Source: Chloroflexota bacterium (GTDB lineage Bacteria > Chloroflexota > Anaerolineae > Anaerolineales > Villigracilaceae). From it: a stretch of DNA of 6,366 nucleotides. Every line of letters starts with the position of its first letter. Position 1 is the stretch's first letter. The stretch covers positions 1-6,366 of the forward strand of contig JAKANW010000177.1 of the NCBI GenBank assembly GCA_021823555.1. The letters are read 5' to 3'. The notes below the pieces were generated by a model that was given only the letters and a program-made list of their open reading frames with translations, was not told the DNA's origin and made no database searches. The translations under genes were made by a program, and so were the position numbers. This document shows, piece after piece, positions 1 to 6,318 of the stretch.

Positions 1-1495
1 TGACCAGGATCAGCGTCATGAGCGGAGCCATCACAATGATTTCGCGCGTGCTGATCTCGGTCAGCTTATGTTCGCCGCTCGCAGAGGCCCAATGTTCATT
101 CAACGGGCCATGCAGCACTTTCTTGATCCCTTTGAGGATATAAGCGCCTGTCATCAACAAACCGAGCATGCCAATGGCTGTGTAAACGAGCATCACCGGC
201 GAAGCATGGACACCGACGCCGTATGCGCCCCGCACCACCAGGAATTCAGAAATGAAGCCATTGAGCGCGGGCAGGCCCAGCGAGGCCATGCTGGTAAAGA
301 TCAGGATGCCGCCGTAGATGGGCACTAGCGGGAACAAGCCGCCGAATTCCTCCAGGTTGCGCGTGTGTGTCCGTTCGTAGATCACGCCGACCAGGAAGAA
401 CATGCCAGCCGCCGACAGCCCGTGGTTGAACATTTGCAGGATGGCGCCATCCAGTGCGATTCTCGCATCGTTCGTCCCCATGGCGAAAGCTGCCGCGGCG
501 ATACCAAGCACCACAAAGCCCATGTGATTGACCGAGGAGTACGCCACTAGGCGCTTGAAATCCGTCTGGCCGTAGGAGCCAAAAGCACCGAAGACGATGG
601 CGGCTACCGCCAGAAAAGCCAGCGCACCAGCAAAATATTTGGCTTCCACCGGATAGAGCGGCAACACCAGCCGTAGGAACCCGTACGCACCGAGCTTCAA
701 CAGGACGCCCGCCAGGATCATCGAGCCGGCAGTCGGCGCTTCGGTGTGAGCATCCGGCAGCCAGGTGTGGAACGGCCAGACCGGGACCTTGATGGCAAAG
801 GCGATCACGAAGGCCCAGAACGCAACCGCTTTGACCTGGGCAATCGTGATGCCTGTTTGCCCAAAGGCAGCCGAGCCAGGGATCGAATTCCATTGCTGGA
901 CGATGTATTGCAGGTCATAGTTGTGGAAGAGGACACCGAAGAGCTGGATGCCCAACAAAAGCCCAAGCGAACCACCCATGGTGTAGATCATGAACTTGAG
1001 CGAGGCATAATCTTTGTTGGCGCTGCCCCACTGGTTGATGAGGAAGTACATCGGGACGAGGCCAATTTCCCAGAAGACGAAGAAGATCAGCAGGTCGAGG
1101 GCCATGAAGACGCCCAACATGCCCGTCTCGAGGAACAGGAACAACATCATGTACGGCTTGACACGGTCGGTCACGCTGAACGAGGCCAGGATTGCCAGCG
1201 GCGTCAACAGTGTAGTCAAGAGGACCATCGTCAGGGAGAGGCCATCCACGCCGAGGTGCAGGCTGGAGTTGATGGCTGCGTACCAGGTATATTGTTCCTG
1301 GAACTGGAACCCGCTCACATCGGGCTTGAAACTGATCCACAATATGACAGATAGCGCGAACGGGACGAGGCTGGCTCCTAGAGCGAACCAGCGCAATAGC
1401 TTCGTCTCATCCTTCGGCAGGAAGAGCATGACCAGCGCCGAAAGAGCAGGGAGAAACAGGATCAGAGAAAGAAGATGAGTAGCGATGAAGTTCAT
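1..1495 (-). CDS. nuoM: NADH-quinone oxidoreductase subunit M (NuoM), 3' end cut by window edge
   Basis: NuoM is one of three antiporter-like, proton-pumping subunits of the complex I membrane arm, lying between NuoL and NuoN. The frame is open for 498 codons from the ATG at 1495 to the left edge, with no stop or frameshift seen. The ATG is preceded by AGGAG (1501-1505) five bases away, just after the nuoL stop. Visible family motifs are FWEIGLVPMYF with Glu143, VPVWPFHTWLPDAHTEAPT (about 237-255) preceded by Lys236, GVLLKLGAYGF with Lys267, QMFNHGLSAAG with His358, and GFISEF with Glu417. These match the E. coli NuoM proton-channel residues E144, K234, K265, H348 and E407. The shift from +2 to +10 reflects a slightly longer loop near residues 335-350. 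By comparison with the usual length of about 510, roughly the last 30 residues lie outside the window. LPDAHTEAPT separates it from NuoL (LPDAMEGPTPVSA). Identification is secure. Confidence 0.96.
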   Translation of the reverse strand, partial: MNFIATHLLSLILFLPALSALVMLFLPKDETKLLRWFALGASLVPFALSVILWISFKPDVSGFQFQEQYTWYAAINSSLHLGVDGLSLTMVLLTTLLTPLAILASFSVTDRVKPYMMLFLFLETGMLGVFMALDLLIFFVFWEIGLVPMYFLINQWGSANKDYASLKFMIYTMGGSLGLLLGIQLFGVLFHNYDLQYIVQQWNSIPGSAAFGQTGITIAQVKAVAFWAFVIAFAIKVPVWPFHTWLPDAHTEAPTAGSMILAGVLLKLGAYGFLRLVLPLYPVEAKYFAGALAFLAVAAIVFGAFGSYGQTDFKRLVAYSSVNHMGFVVLGIAAAAFAMGTNDARIALDGAILQMFNHGLSAAGMFFLVGVIYERTHTRNLEEFGGLFPLVPIYGGILIFTSMASLGLPALNGFISEFLVVRGAYGVGVHASPVMLVYTAIGMLGLLMTGAYILKGIKKVLHGPLNEHWASASGEHKLTEISTREIIVMAPLMTLILV

Positions 1496-1505
1496 GGTCG
1501 CTCCT

Positions 1506-3653
1506 TTACAGCAGGCCCAACTGGTGCAGGTAGAACAGCAGGGCGCCGCCAACGACGACCAGCACAACCAGGGAGAGCATCATATATTGCTGGATACGGC
1601 CCGTCTGGACCGGGCGCAGGTTGCGGCCCGTCCACTTGACCACCTCGCTCGTGCCATCCCCCACGAACTGGTTGATGACCGCCAGGTCAATGTACCGACG
1701 GATCGAAGCGCCGAGGAAGTTCGTCACCTTGCCGAAGCTGTGCAGGAAGAGGTTATCAATGACGCCCTGATCAATCCACTGGTAGGTAAAGGTCTCGGCC
1801 AGCCAGTAGGCGGGTTTGACAAACAGGAAGTCGTAGGCTTCGTCAAAGTAATATTTGTTCTTGAGCAGTGGGATCTGCAGCTTATCCTGCGCCGGAGTCT
1901 CGACGTTGCGATAGACCAGCCAGCCCAGGAGCAAGCCGCCAAGGGCCACGGTGAGAGAGATCAGCAAAGGAATATAGCTAAACGGGGCAGCTTCGGGCAT
2001 CTGCGCCAGGGTGCTGCCGACAAATTCGTGGAACCAGTTTGGCAGGAGTCCGCCGAGGAGCGGAAAATGCTCGGGAATGCCAACCCAGCCATAGGTCACG
2101 GCAAAGAACGCTAGCACCATCAATGGGACGGTCATCGTCCAGGGAGTCTCCTGGGCGTTCTCAGCAGCCTTGGTGCGAGGTTCCCCCAGGAAGGACAGCG
2201 TGATCTGCCGCATGGTGTAGAAGGCGGTCAGGAAAGCCGCCAACGCCAACGTGATGAACACTACGATGTGACCGTTGGCAAAGGCGTCGGCGAAAATTTC
2301 ATCCTTGGACCAGAACCCGGCGGTGATGACCGGGAAGCCCGAAAGGGCGAAGCCGCCGATCAGGAAGGTCCAGAAGGTGATGGGCATCTTCTTACGCAGG
2401 CCGCCCATGTTGAACATATCCTGTGCATCCACGTGCTCGCCGGTGTGCAGGACGCCGTGCTCCATGCCGTGGATGACCGAGCCGGAGCCAAGGAAGAGCA
2501 ACGCCTTGAAGAAGGCATGCGTGATCAGGTGGAAGGCCGCGGCGATGTATGCGCCTACACCCAGGGCGGCGATCATGAAGCCCAACTGCGAAATGGTCGA
2601 GTAGGCCAGCACGCGCTTGATGTCATTCTGCGCCACGGCAATGGTGGCGGCGAAGAGGGCCGTGAAGGCGCCGATGAAGGCCACCACCGACATGGTGTGC
2701 GGGTCGAGGCTGAGCAGCGGGAACATGCGGATGGCCGCGTAGACGCCTGCCGAAACCATGGTAGCCGCATGGATCATGGCGCTGACCGGGGTCGGGCCTT
2801 CCATCGCGTCCGGCAGCCAAACGTGCAACGGCCACTGTGCAGATTTGCCAATGGTGCCGATAAAGAGCAGCAGGCCGATCAACCCGGCCGCGGAAAGTCC
2901 GAATGCGGCCGGCGCGCCCGCCAAAACTTGCAAGACTGCGGGCTGGAAGATTTCACGGAAGGAGAGCGTGCCGGTCGCCGAATAAAGGAAAGCAATGCCG
3001 AGCAGCATGAACACATCGCCGACGCGGGTGGTCATAAAAGCCTTGACCGCCGCGTTGCGGGCCGATTCCTTGCCGTACCAGAAACCGATCAGCAGGTATG
3101 AACACAGGCCCATGATTTCCCAGCCGACGAACATCGTCAGCAGGTTATCCGAAACCACCAGCGTGTACATACCGAAGGCGAACAAGCCCAGGAAGGCGAA
3201 GAAACGCGAGTACATCGGCTCGATGGAGGGCACCATGTGTTTGTGGCCGTGTTCTTCCACGGTCGCGCCGTGTGGCGGCAGACCAGGGCGGTCATGATCC
3301 CCGGCAGGCTGGCCAAAGTTTTGGTAGCCAACGCTATATAGGAAGATCATGAAGATCGTGATGGATACAAAGAAAAGCACTGCCGCGCCAAACGGATCGA
3401 TCAACACGCCGATCTTGAACCAGGCGTCACCCACCGGCAGCCAGTTGATCGAAGAAGTGAACGGCTCCTTGCCAAGTTCGTGAACACCCAGGGCGCGCAC
3501 GAACACCACCATACTTCCCAGCCACGAAAGAGCTGCCGCGCCGACACCCACGGTGTGGCTCAACGCCTTATTCTTGTTCGTGAATAACACGATCAGGAAA
3601 AATGCCAGGAGGGGCGGTAAAGGAATCAACCAAATCAAAGTCTCAGTCGCCAT
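1506..3653 (-). CDS. nuoL: NADH-quinone oxidoreductase subunit L (NuoL), with extra His-rich loop
   Basis: NuoL is the most distal antiporter-like subunit of the complex I membrane arm. It pumps protons and carries the long lateral helix that runs along the arm. The protein has 715 residues, against about 613 in E. coli. Core motifs are intact: YSRFFAF (148-154), WEIMGLCSYLLIGF with Glu179, TTRVGD with Asp213, GKSAQWPLHVWLPDAMEGP (269-287) with Lys270, IHAATMV with His295, FHLITHAFFKALLF with His375, His379 and Lys383, and FWSKDEI with Lys450/Asp451. These correspond to E. coli E144, D178, K229, H254, H334, H338, K342, K399 and D400. The C-terminal part (about 600-715) has the amphipathic lateral-helix region and a final membrane helix (691-709). 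Extra length lies in a His-rich loop at 113-147 and in the 485-600 region. The start follows AGGGAG (3656-3661), which overlaps the nuoK stop and leaves only two bases before the ATG. Confidence 0.97.
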   Translation of the reverse strand: MATETLIWLIPLPPLLAFFLIVLFTNKNKALSHTVGVGAAALSWLGSMVVFVRALGVHELGKEPFTSSINWLPVGDAWFKIGVLIDPFGAAVLFFVSITIFMIFLYSVGYQNFGQPAGDHDRPGLPPHGATVEEHGHKHMVPSIEPMYSRFFAFLGLFAFGMYTLVVSDNLLTMFVGWEIMGLCSYLLIGFWYGKESARNAAVKAFMTTRVGDVFMLLGIAFLYSATGTLSFREIFQPAVLQVLAGAPAAFGLSAAGLIGLLLFIGTIGKSAQWPLHVWLPDAMEGPTPVSAMIHAATMVSAGVYAAIRMFPLLSLDPHTMSVVAFIGAFTALFAATIAVAQNDIKRVLAYSTISQLGFMIAALGVGAYIAAAFHLITHAFFKALLFLGSGSVIHGMEHGVLHTGEHVDAQDMFNMGGLRKKMPITFWTFLIGGFALSGFPVITAGFWSKDEIFADAFANGHIVVFITLALAAFLTAFYTMRQITLSFLGEPRTKAAENAQETPWTMTVPLMVLAFFAVTYGWVGIPEHFPLLGGLLPNWFHEFVGSTLAQMPEAAPFSYIPLLISLTVALGGLLLGWLVYRNVETPAQDKLQIPLLKNKYYFDEAYDFLFVKPAYWLAETFTYQWIDQGVIDNLFLHSFGKVTNFLGASIRRYIDLAVINQFVGDGTSEVVKWTGRNLRPVQTGRIQQYMMLSLVVLVVVGGALLFYLHQLGLL

Positions 3654-3659
3654 AACTCC

Positions 3660-3968
3660 CTACCACTTCATCAAATCAATCTCGTCGGCCACCACCGTAT
3701 TCCGGCGGCGATAGACGGAAATCACCAATGCCAGGCCCACAGCCACTTCCGCCGCGGCCACCGCGAAGACAATAATTGCAAAGACCTGGCCGTTCATTTT
3801 TGTCGGATCGAGGTAGCGCCAAAAGGCTGCCAGGTTCACGTTCACGGCGTTGAGCATCAATTCCACGCCGAGCAGGATGGCGACCGCATTTCTGCGGGCC
3901 AGTACGCCAAACAAGCCAATGCTGAACAACGCGGCCGCAAGAATAAGATACCAGGAAAGCGGAACCAT
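3660..3968 (-). CDS. nuoK: NADH-quinone oxidoreductase subunit K (NuoK)
   Basis: NuoK is a small three-helix membrane subunit (MrpC-like) that helps form the proton path at the base of the complex I membrane arm, between NuoJ and the antiporter-like subunits. The 102-residue length is typical of the family. The motif ILLGVELMLNAVNVNL places the conserved Glu36 in helix 2. IVFAVAAAEVAVGLAL places the second conserved glutamate at 74 in helix 3 (E36 and E72 in E. coli). Helices run approximately 4-22, 28-50 and 61-86, followed by a short charged tail. The start codon follows a full AGGAGG (3974-3979) that overlaps the TAG stop of nuoJ, so translation is probably coupled. The gene ends six bases before nuoL. 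No oddities are seen; identification is secure. Confidence 0.97.
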   Translation of the reverse strand: MVPLSWYLILAAALFSIGLFGVLARRNAVAILLGVELMLNAVNVNLAAFWRYLDPTKMNGQVFAIIVFAVAAAEVAVGLALVISVYRRRNTVVADEIDLMKW

Positions 3969-3977
3969 CAGTGCCTC

Positions 3978-4487
3978 CTATTTGCGATTGAACGAAACAT
4001 AGACCGCGCCAACCAGGGCCGCCAGCAGCAGGACCGACGCGATCTCGAACGGCAGGACAAAGGCATTCGGCGAGACCAGAGCCGTGCCTAGTTCGCTCAT
4101 CGCATCGAACCCGGACGGGAGGGCTGCCGCCGTTTTGGACATCCCGTCCCAACCCCGAAGCAGAGCCGCCAACCCGCCAAACGTCAGTAGCGCCAGAATG
4201 GCGCTCAACCACCAGGACGAGTTCAACTGCGGGCCGCGGTCCCGTATCTCTTTGCGGGTCAACATCACGGCAAAGATGAACAGGATGGCGATCGCGCCGA
4301 TATACACCACCACCTGCACCACTGCCAGGAAGTTGGCATCGAGCAGGGTATACAGGATCGCCACCGCAAACAACGTGGATACCAGCCACAACGCCGCATG
4401 GATCAGATTTGTGGTGGTCACCACCATAAAAGCCGAGACCAATGTGACCAACCCAACGATCAGGAAAATGATTTGTGCAACTGTCAT
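3978..4487 (-). CDS. nuoJ: NADH-quinone oxidoreductase subunit J (NuoJ)
   Basis: NuoJ is a five-helix membrane subunit next to NuoA, NuoK and NuoH. Its third helix contains the pi-bulge thought to couple quinone reduction to proton movement. The protein has 169 residues, close to the usual 165-185. The diagnostic stretch QVVVYIGAIAILFIFAVML (58-76) carries the conserved Tyr62 (Y59 in E. coli) and is followed by the usual basic/acidic loop. The last helix (about 143-165) contains PFEIASVLLL with Glu148. Helices fall near 4-22, 27-46, 53-76, 93-111 and 143-165. AGGAG (4494-4498) overlaps the nuoH stop six bases ahead of the ATG, which supports this start. In many bacteria nuoI lies between nuoH and nuoJ; here only nine bases separate them. 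Identification is secure from motif and context. Confidence 0.96.
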   Translation of the reverse strand: MTVAQIIFLIVGLVTLVSAFMVVTTTNLIHAALWLVSTLFAVAILYTLLDANFLAVVQVVVYIGAIAILFIFAVMLTRKEIRDRGPQLNSSWWLSAILALLTFGGLAALLRGWDGMSKTAAALPSGFDAMSELGTALVSPNAFVLPFEIASVLLLAALVGAVYVSFNRK

Positions 4488-4496
4488 GTCGTTCTC

Positions 4497-5720
4497 CTAA
4501 TGATGCCCTTCGCTGGAGCCTAGGACCGGCGCCGCTTCCACGACAGGTTTGGCCGGGCCTTCGAACTTTTCACGTTCACTGCGGCTATAGCGGCGCAGGA
4601 ACTCCAGTACCAACCAGCCGAGCGCCACATTCGACAGGAACATGCCCAGGGCGTAGATCCAGGGAGAAGTCCCGCGCAGAAGCGCATTCATCAACGCCGT
4701 GACCATCAAAAGAACGAAAGCCAGCGGAGTCAGGAATTTCCAATTGAAAGCCAGCATGTGGTCGATGCGGATACGCATCATGGTATAGCGCACCCACATG
4801 ATGATCCAGTAGCCGATAAAGGCTTTGAACAACAAGATGGGAACAGCCAGGAACGGGCTGACCTGTTCCAGGCCGAAGAAACGGTACCCGCCAAAGAATA
4901 GGATGCCCCAAAAACCGCCAAAAGTAAAGGCGTGCAGCAACTCGCCTGCATAGAACATGCCGAACTTCATGCCGGAATATTCGATGTTATAGCCAGAAAC
5001 CAGTTCCGACTCGGCTTCGTTCAGGTCGAAGGGAGCACGTCCCAATTCAGCGATGGCCGCCACCAGGAAGATCAACGCCCCGAGCGGCGAAAGCAGGACA
5101 TACCAGATATTCTGCCCGCCGATGATCTTGCTCATTTGCATTGAGCCGGCAAAGACGGTCGGGATCAAGAGCGCAGCCACCATCGGGATCTCGAACGAGA
5201 CCAGCACAGCCACCTGGCGGAAAGCGCCGATCAGGGCAAACTTGTTGTTCGACGACCAGCCTGCCATGATGATCGAAAGCGTACCGATCGCACCCGCGGC
5301 GACCAGATACAGGATGCCGATGTTCAAATCCACGCCCAGGATGACGGGAGCCAGCGGCACGATTGCCCATAGGATCAATACCGACATCATGGAAAGGATT
5401 GGGGCCAGGTTGTACACCACCTTGTCCGCGTTGGCGGGCGTGATGTCTTCTTTAATAAGAAGCTTGATGATGTCCGCGAATGGCTGGATCAAGCCAAATG
5501 GGCCCACCCGGTTCGGGCCGAGGCGGTCCTGGAAGCGCGCCACCACCTTGCGTTCCACCCAGACCAGGAGGATGTCCACCAGCATGAGCAGGGAAATCAG
5601 AAGAAGAATGCCCAAAAAGGCAATCAGCCCGCTCGCAACCGCGCCGGGCATGCCCCAGCCCACAAAGAGGTTCATCAACCAGTCTGCGGCTACCTTTAGG
5701 GGATCAGTCAAAAAATTCAT
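4497..5720 (-). CDS. nuoH: NADH-quinone oxidoreductase subunit H (NuoH), with C-terminal extension
   Basis: NuoH (ND1 family) joins the membrane arm to the peripheral arm and forms much of the quinone-binding chamber. The protein has 407 residues, against about 325 in E. coli. Conserved blocks are VWVERKVVARFQDRLGPNRV (53-71), GLIQPFADIIKLLIKED (76-92), GAFRQVAVLVSFEIPM (165-180) with Glu177, and the quinone-site loop from AELGRAPFDLNEAESELVSG (224-243) to YNIEYSGMKFGMFYAGE (244-260). The acidic residues of that loop are present (E225, D232, E235, E237, E239, E246, E260). The family core ends near 350. After it come one more predicted helix (about 353-375) and a charged, Ala/Pro-containing tail ending in His-His. 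The start is supported by AGGAG (5727-5731) six bases ahead. It is the first gene after the nuoA hairpin, and no nuoB, C, D or I lies beside it. Identification is secure; the tail's role is unknown. Confidence 0.97.
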   Translation of the reverse strand: MNFLTDPLKVAADWLMNLFVGWGMPGAVASGLIAFLGILLLISLLMLVDILLVWVERKVVARFQDRLGPNRVGPFGLIQPFADIIKLLIKEDITPANADKVVYNLAPILSMMSVLILWAIVPLAPVILGVDLNIGILYLVAAGAIGTLSIIMAGWSSNNKFALIGAFRQVAVLVSFEIPMVAALLIPTVFAGSMQMSKIIGGQNIWYVLLSPLGALIFLVAAIAELGRAPFDLNEAESELVSGYNIEYSGMKFGMFYAGELLHAFTFGGFWGILFFGGYRFFGLEQVSPFLAVPILLFKAFIGYWIIMWVRYTMMRIRIDHMLAFNWKFLTPLAFVLLMVTALMNALLRGTSPWIYALGMFLSNVALGWLVLEFLRRYSRSEREKFEGPAKPVVEAAPVLGSSEGHH

Positions 5721-5742
5721 GAGTCGCTCCTGTACACAGAAA

Positions 5743-5778
5743 GAAAAGGCTGATAGGAAAAATCCTGTCAGCCTTTTC
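5743..5778 (-). terminator. Terminator-like hairpin between nuoA and nuoH
   Basis: An almost perfect inverted repeat lies 16 bases past the nuoA stop. The 15-base arms are 5743-5757 and 5764-5778, with a six-base loop. There is a single non-Watson-Crick position (5754/5767), which is A-C in the nuo transcript and a G-U wobble on the other strand. Read in the nuo direction, the stem has an A-rich left base, a GGCTGACAGG core and a closing CCTTTTC, followed by TTTCTGT. This is the form of a (bidirectional) intrinsic terminator. Because nuoH starts only 22 bases later and no promoter is visible in that space, it may act as a partial terminator, attenuator or mRNA processing and stability element. 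The structure is seen; the function is inferred. Confidence 0.55.
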
Positions 5779-5794
5779 CTGATTTACCAATGAA

Positions 5795-6151
5795 TTACGC
5801 CCACTCCAGCATTCCCTTGCGCCAGGTATAAACCAACCCGACAACCAGGATGGAGATGAAGACGATACCTTCCAGGACGGCGAAAAGACCCAGTTGGTCA
5901 AGTTTTACAGCCCACGGGAAGAGGAAGACCGTCTCAACGTCAAACACGAGGAAAACGAGCGCGAAAATATAATACTGAGCCTTGAACTGCACCCAGCTAT
6001 CCCCAACCGTTTCGACACCGCACTCGTAAGTTGTCTGCTTGATGGGATTGGGCTTCTTGGGACCGAGGATCCAAGCCACCACGATCGCACCTACGGGGAT
6101 AATCAACCCGACGATAAAGAAGAAGCCAACATAAAGCCACTCACTTTGCAT
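5795..6151 (-). CDS. nuoA: NADH-quinone oxidoreductase subunit A (NuoA)
   Basis: NuoA (ND3 family) is a three-helix membrane subunit beside NuoH and NuoJ. Its first loop reaches the quinone site and shifts during turnover. The 118-residue length is normal. The loop motif QTTYECGVETVGDSW (39-53) carries the conserved Cys44. The second helix contains YYIFALVFLVFDVETVFLFP (60-79) with Asp71 and Glu73, and the third contains Glu94. These match D79, E81 and E102 of E. coli NuoA. The C-terminal YTWRKGMLEWA is also typical. The start is supported by GGAG seven bases ahead; the nearby upstream ATG in another frame runs straight into a stop. It is the first gene of the cluster, with a non-coding control region before it and a terminator-like hairpin after it. 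The next gene is nuoH, not the usual nuoB. Confidence 0.96.
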   Translation of the reverse strand: MQSEWLYVGFFFIVGLIIPVGAIVVAWILGPKKPNPIKQTTYECGVETVGDSWVQFKAQYYIFALVFLVFDVETVFLFPWAVKLDQLGLFAVLEGIVFISILVVGLVYTWRKGMLEWA

Positions 6152-6179
6152 AGCTACTCCATGGCGAATTTTATCTTAA

Positions 6180-6208
6180 TTGTGCCGTAACGCTTTTTTA
6201 CGGCACAA
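6180..6208 (-). promoter_or_regulatory. Perfect 11-bp inverted repeat in the nuoA leader
   Basis: Arms TTGTGCCGTAA (6180-6190) and TTACGGCACAA (6198-6208) are perfectly complementary around a seven-base spacer. The repeat ends 28 bases before the nuoA ATG, so it does not cover the ribosome site (GGAG near 6159-6162). If transcription starts near 6210, as the -10-like box suggests, this would fold at the very 5' end of the mRNA, where such stems are known to protect transcripts. It could equally be a DNA operator. No T-run follows on the nuo strand, so it is a poor terminator for that direction. Confidence 0.5.
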
Positions 6209-6216
6209 ACGGGCAC

Positions 6217-6225
6217 ATTGTACCA
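6217..6225 (-). promoter_or_regulatory. Candidate extended -10 promoter for the nuo cluster
   Basis: On the minus strand the bases read TGGTACAAT, an extended -10 (TGn) followed by a five-of-six match to TATAAT. This predicts a start of transcription near 6210. No good -35 lies 16-18 bases upstream. A perfect TTGACA (6260-6255) lies farther upstream and would instead pair, at 17 bases, with a weak CTTTAT (6237-6232). Both candidates point toward nuoA in an AT-rich, gene-free stretch. The assignment rests on consensus matching for a sigma-70-type factor only. Confidence 0.4.
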
Positions 6226-6240
6226 TGAAGGATAAAGAGG

Positions 6241-6260
6241 TTGACATGTAAGCATGTCAA
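6241..6260. promoter_or_regulatory. Perfect 8-4-8 palindrome upstream of nuoA, possible operator
   Basis: TTGACATG (6241-6248) and CATGTCAA (6253-6260) are exact reverse complements around a four-base spacer. On the nuo strand the palindrome is centred about 41 bases ahead of the start predicted from the TGGTACAAT box, and it also contains a consensus TTGACA -35. Either position suits a dimeric transcription factor. On the plus strand it is followed by six T (6261-6266), so it also looks like a short intrinsic terminator for rightward transcription. However, no plus-strand gene is seen to its left. I favour an operator, with low certainty. Confidence 0.4.
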
Positions 6261-6318
6261 TTTTTTAGGTGATTTTCGTCATATATTTGTATCTTCTCAA
6301 TAATTGGGGGAACGAGAG

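Noticed and set aside
246..1340. Minus-strand frames at 246-893 and 915-1340 that could suggest separate genes
   Set aside because: They are out-of-frame readings of nuoM. The true frame runs unbroken from 1495 to the left edge and contains all NuoM motifs.
2268..3101. Long plus-strand open frame (277 codons) opposite nuoL
   Set aside because: It is antisense to a fully motif-supported NuoL, is rich in Arg/Gly/Glu/His as expected from the complement of a GC-rich membrane-protein gene, and shows no recognisable domain.
5053..5793. Plus-strand open frame (246 codons) opposite nuoH
   Set aside because: It is the antisense shadow of conserved NuoH coding sequence, with Arg/Ser/Thr-rich low-information translation and no family motif.
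6180..6208. TTGTG...CACAA ends resembling a Rex redox-repressor site
   Set aside because: Rex sites are about 18 bp with TTGTGAA-like arms and a short spacer. Here the arms are 11 bp, continue as GCCGTAA and are separated so that the whole element is 29 bp.
6241..6260. TTGA...TCAA palindrome as an FNR/CRP-type site
   Set aside because: FNR needs TTGAT-N4-ATCAA and CRP needs TGTGA-N6-TCACA. The base after TTGA and the half-site spacing do not fit either.
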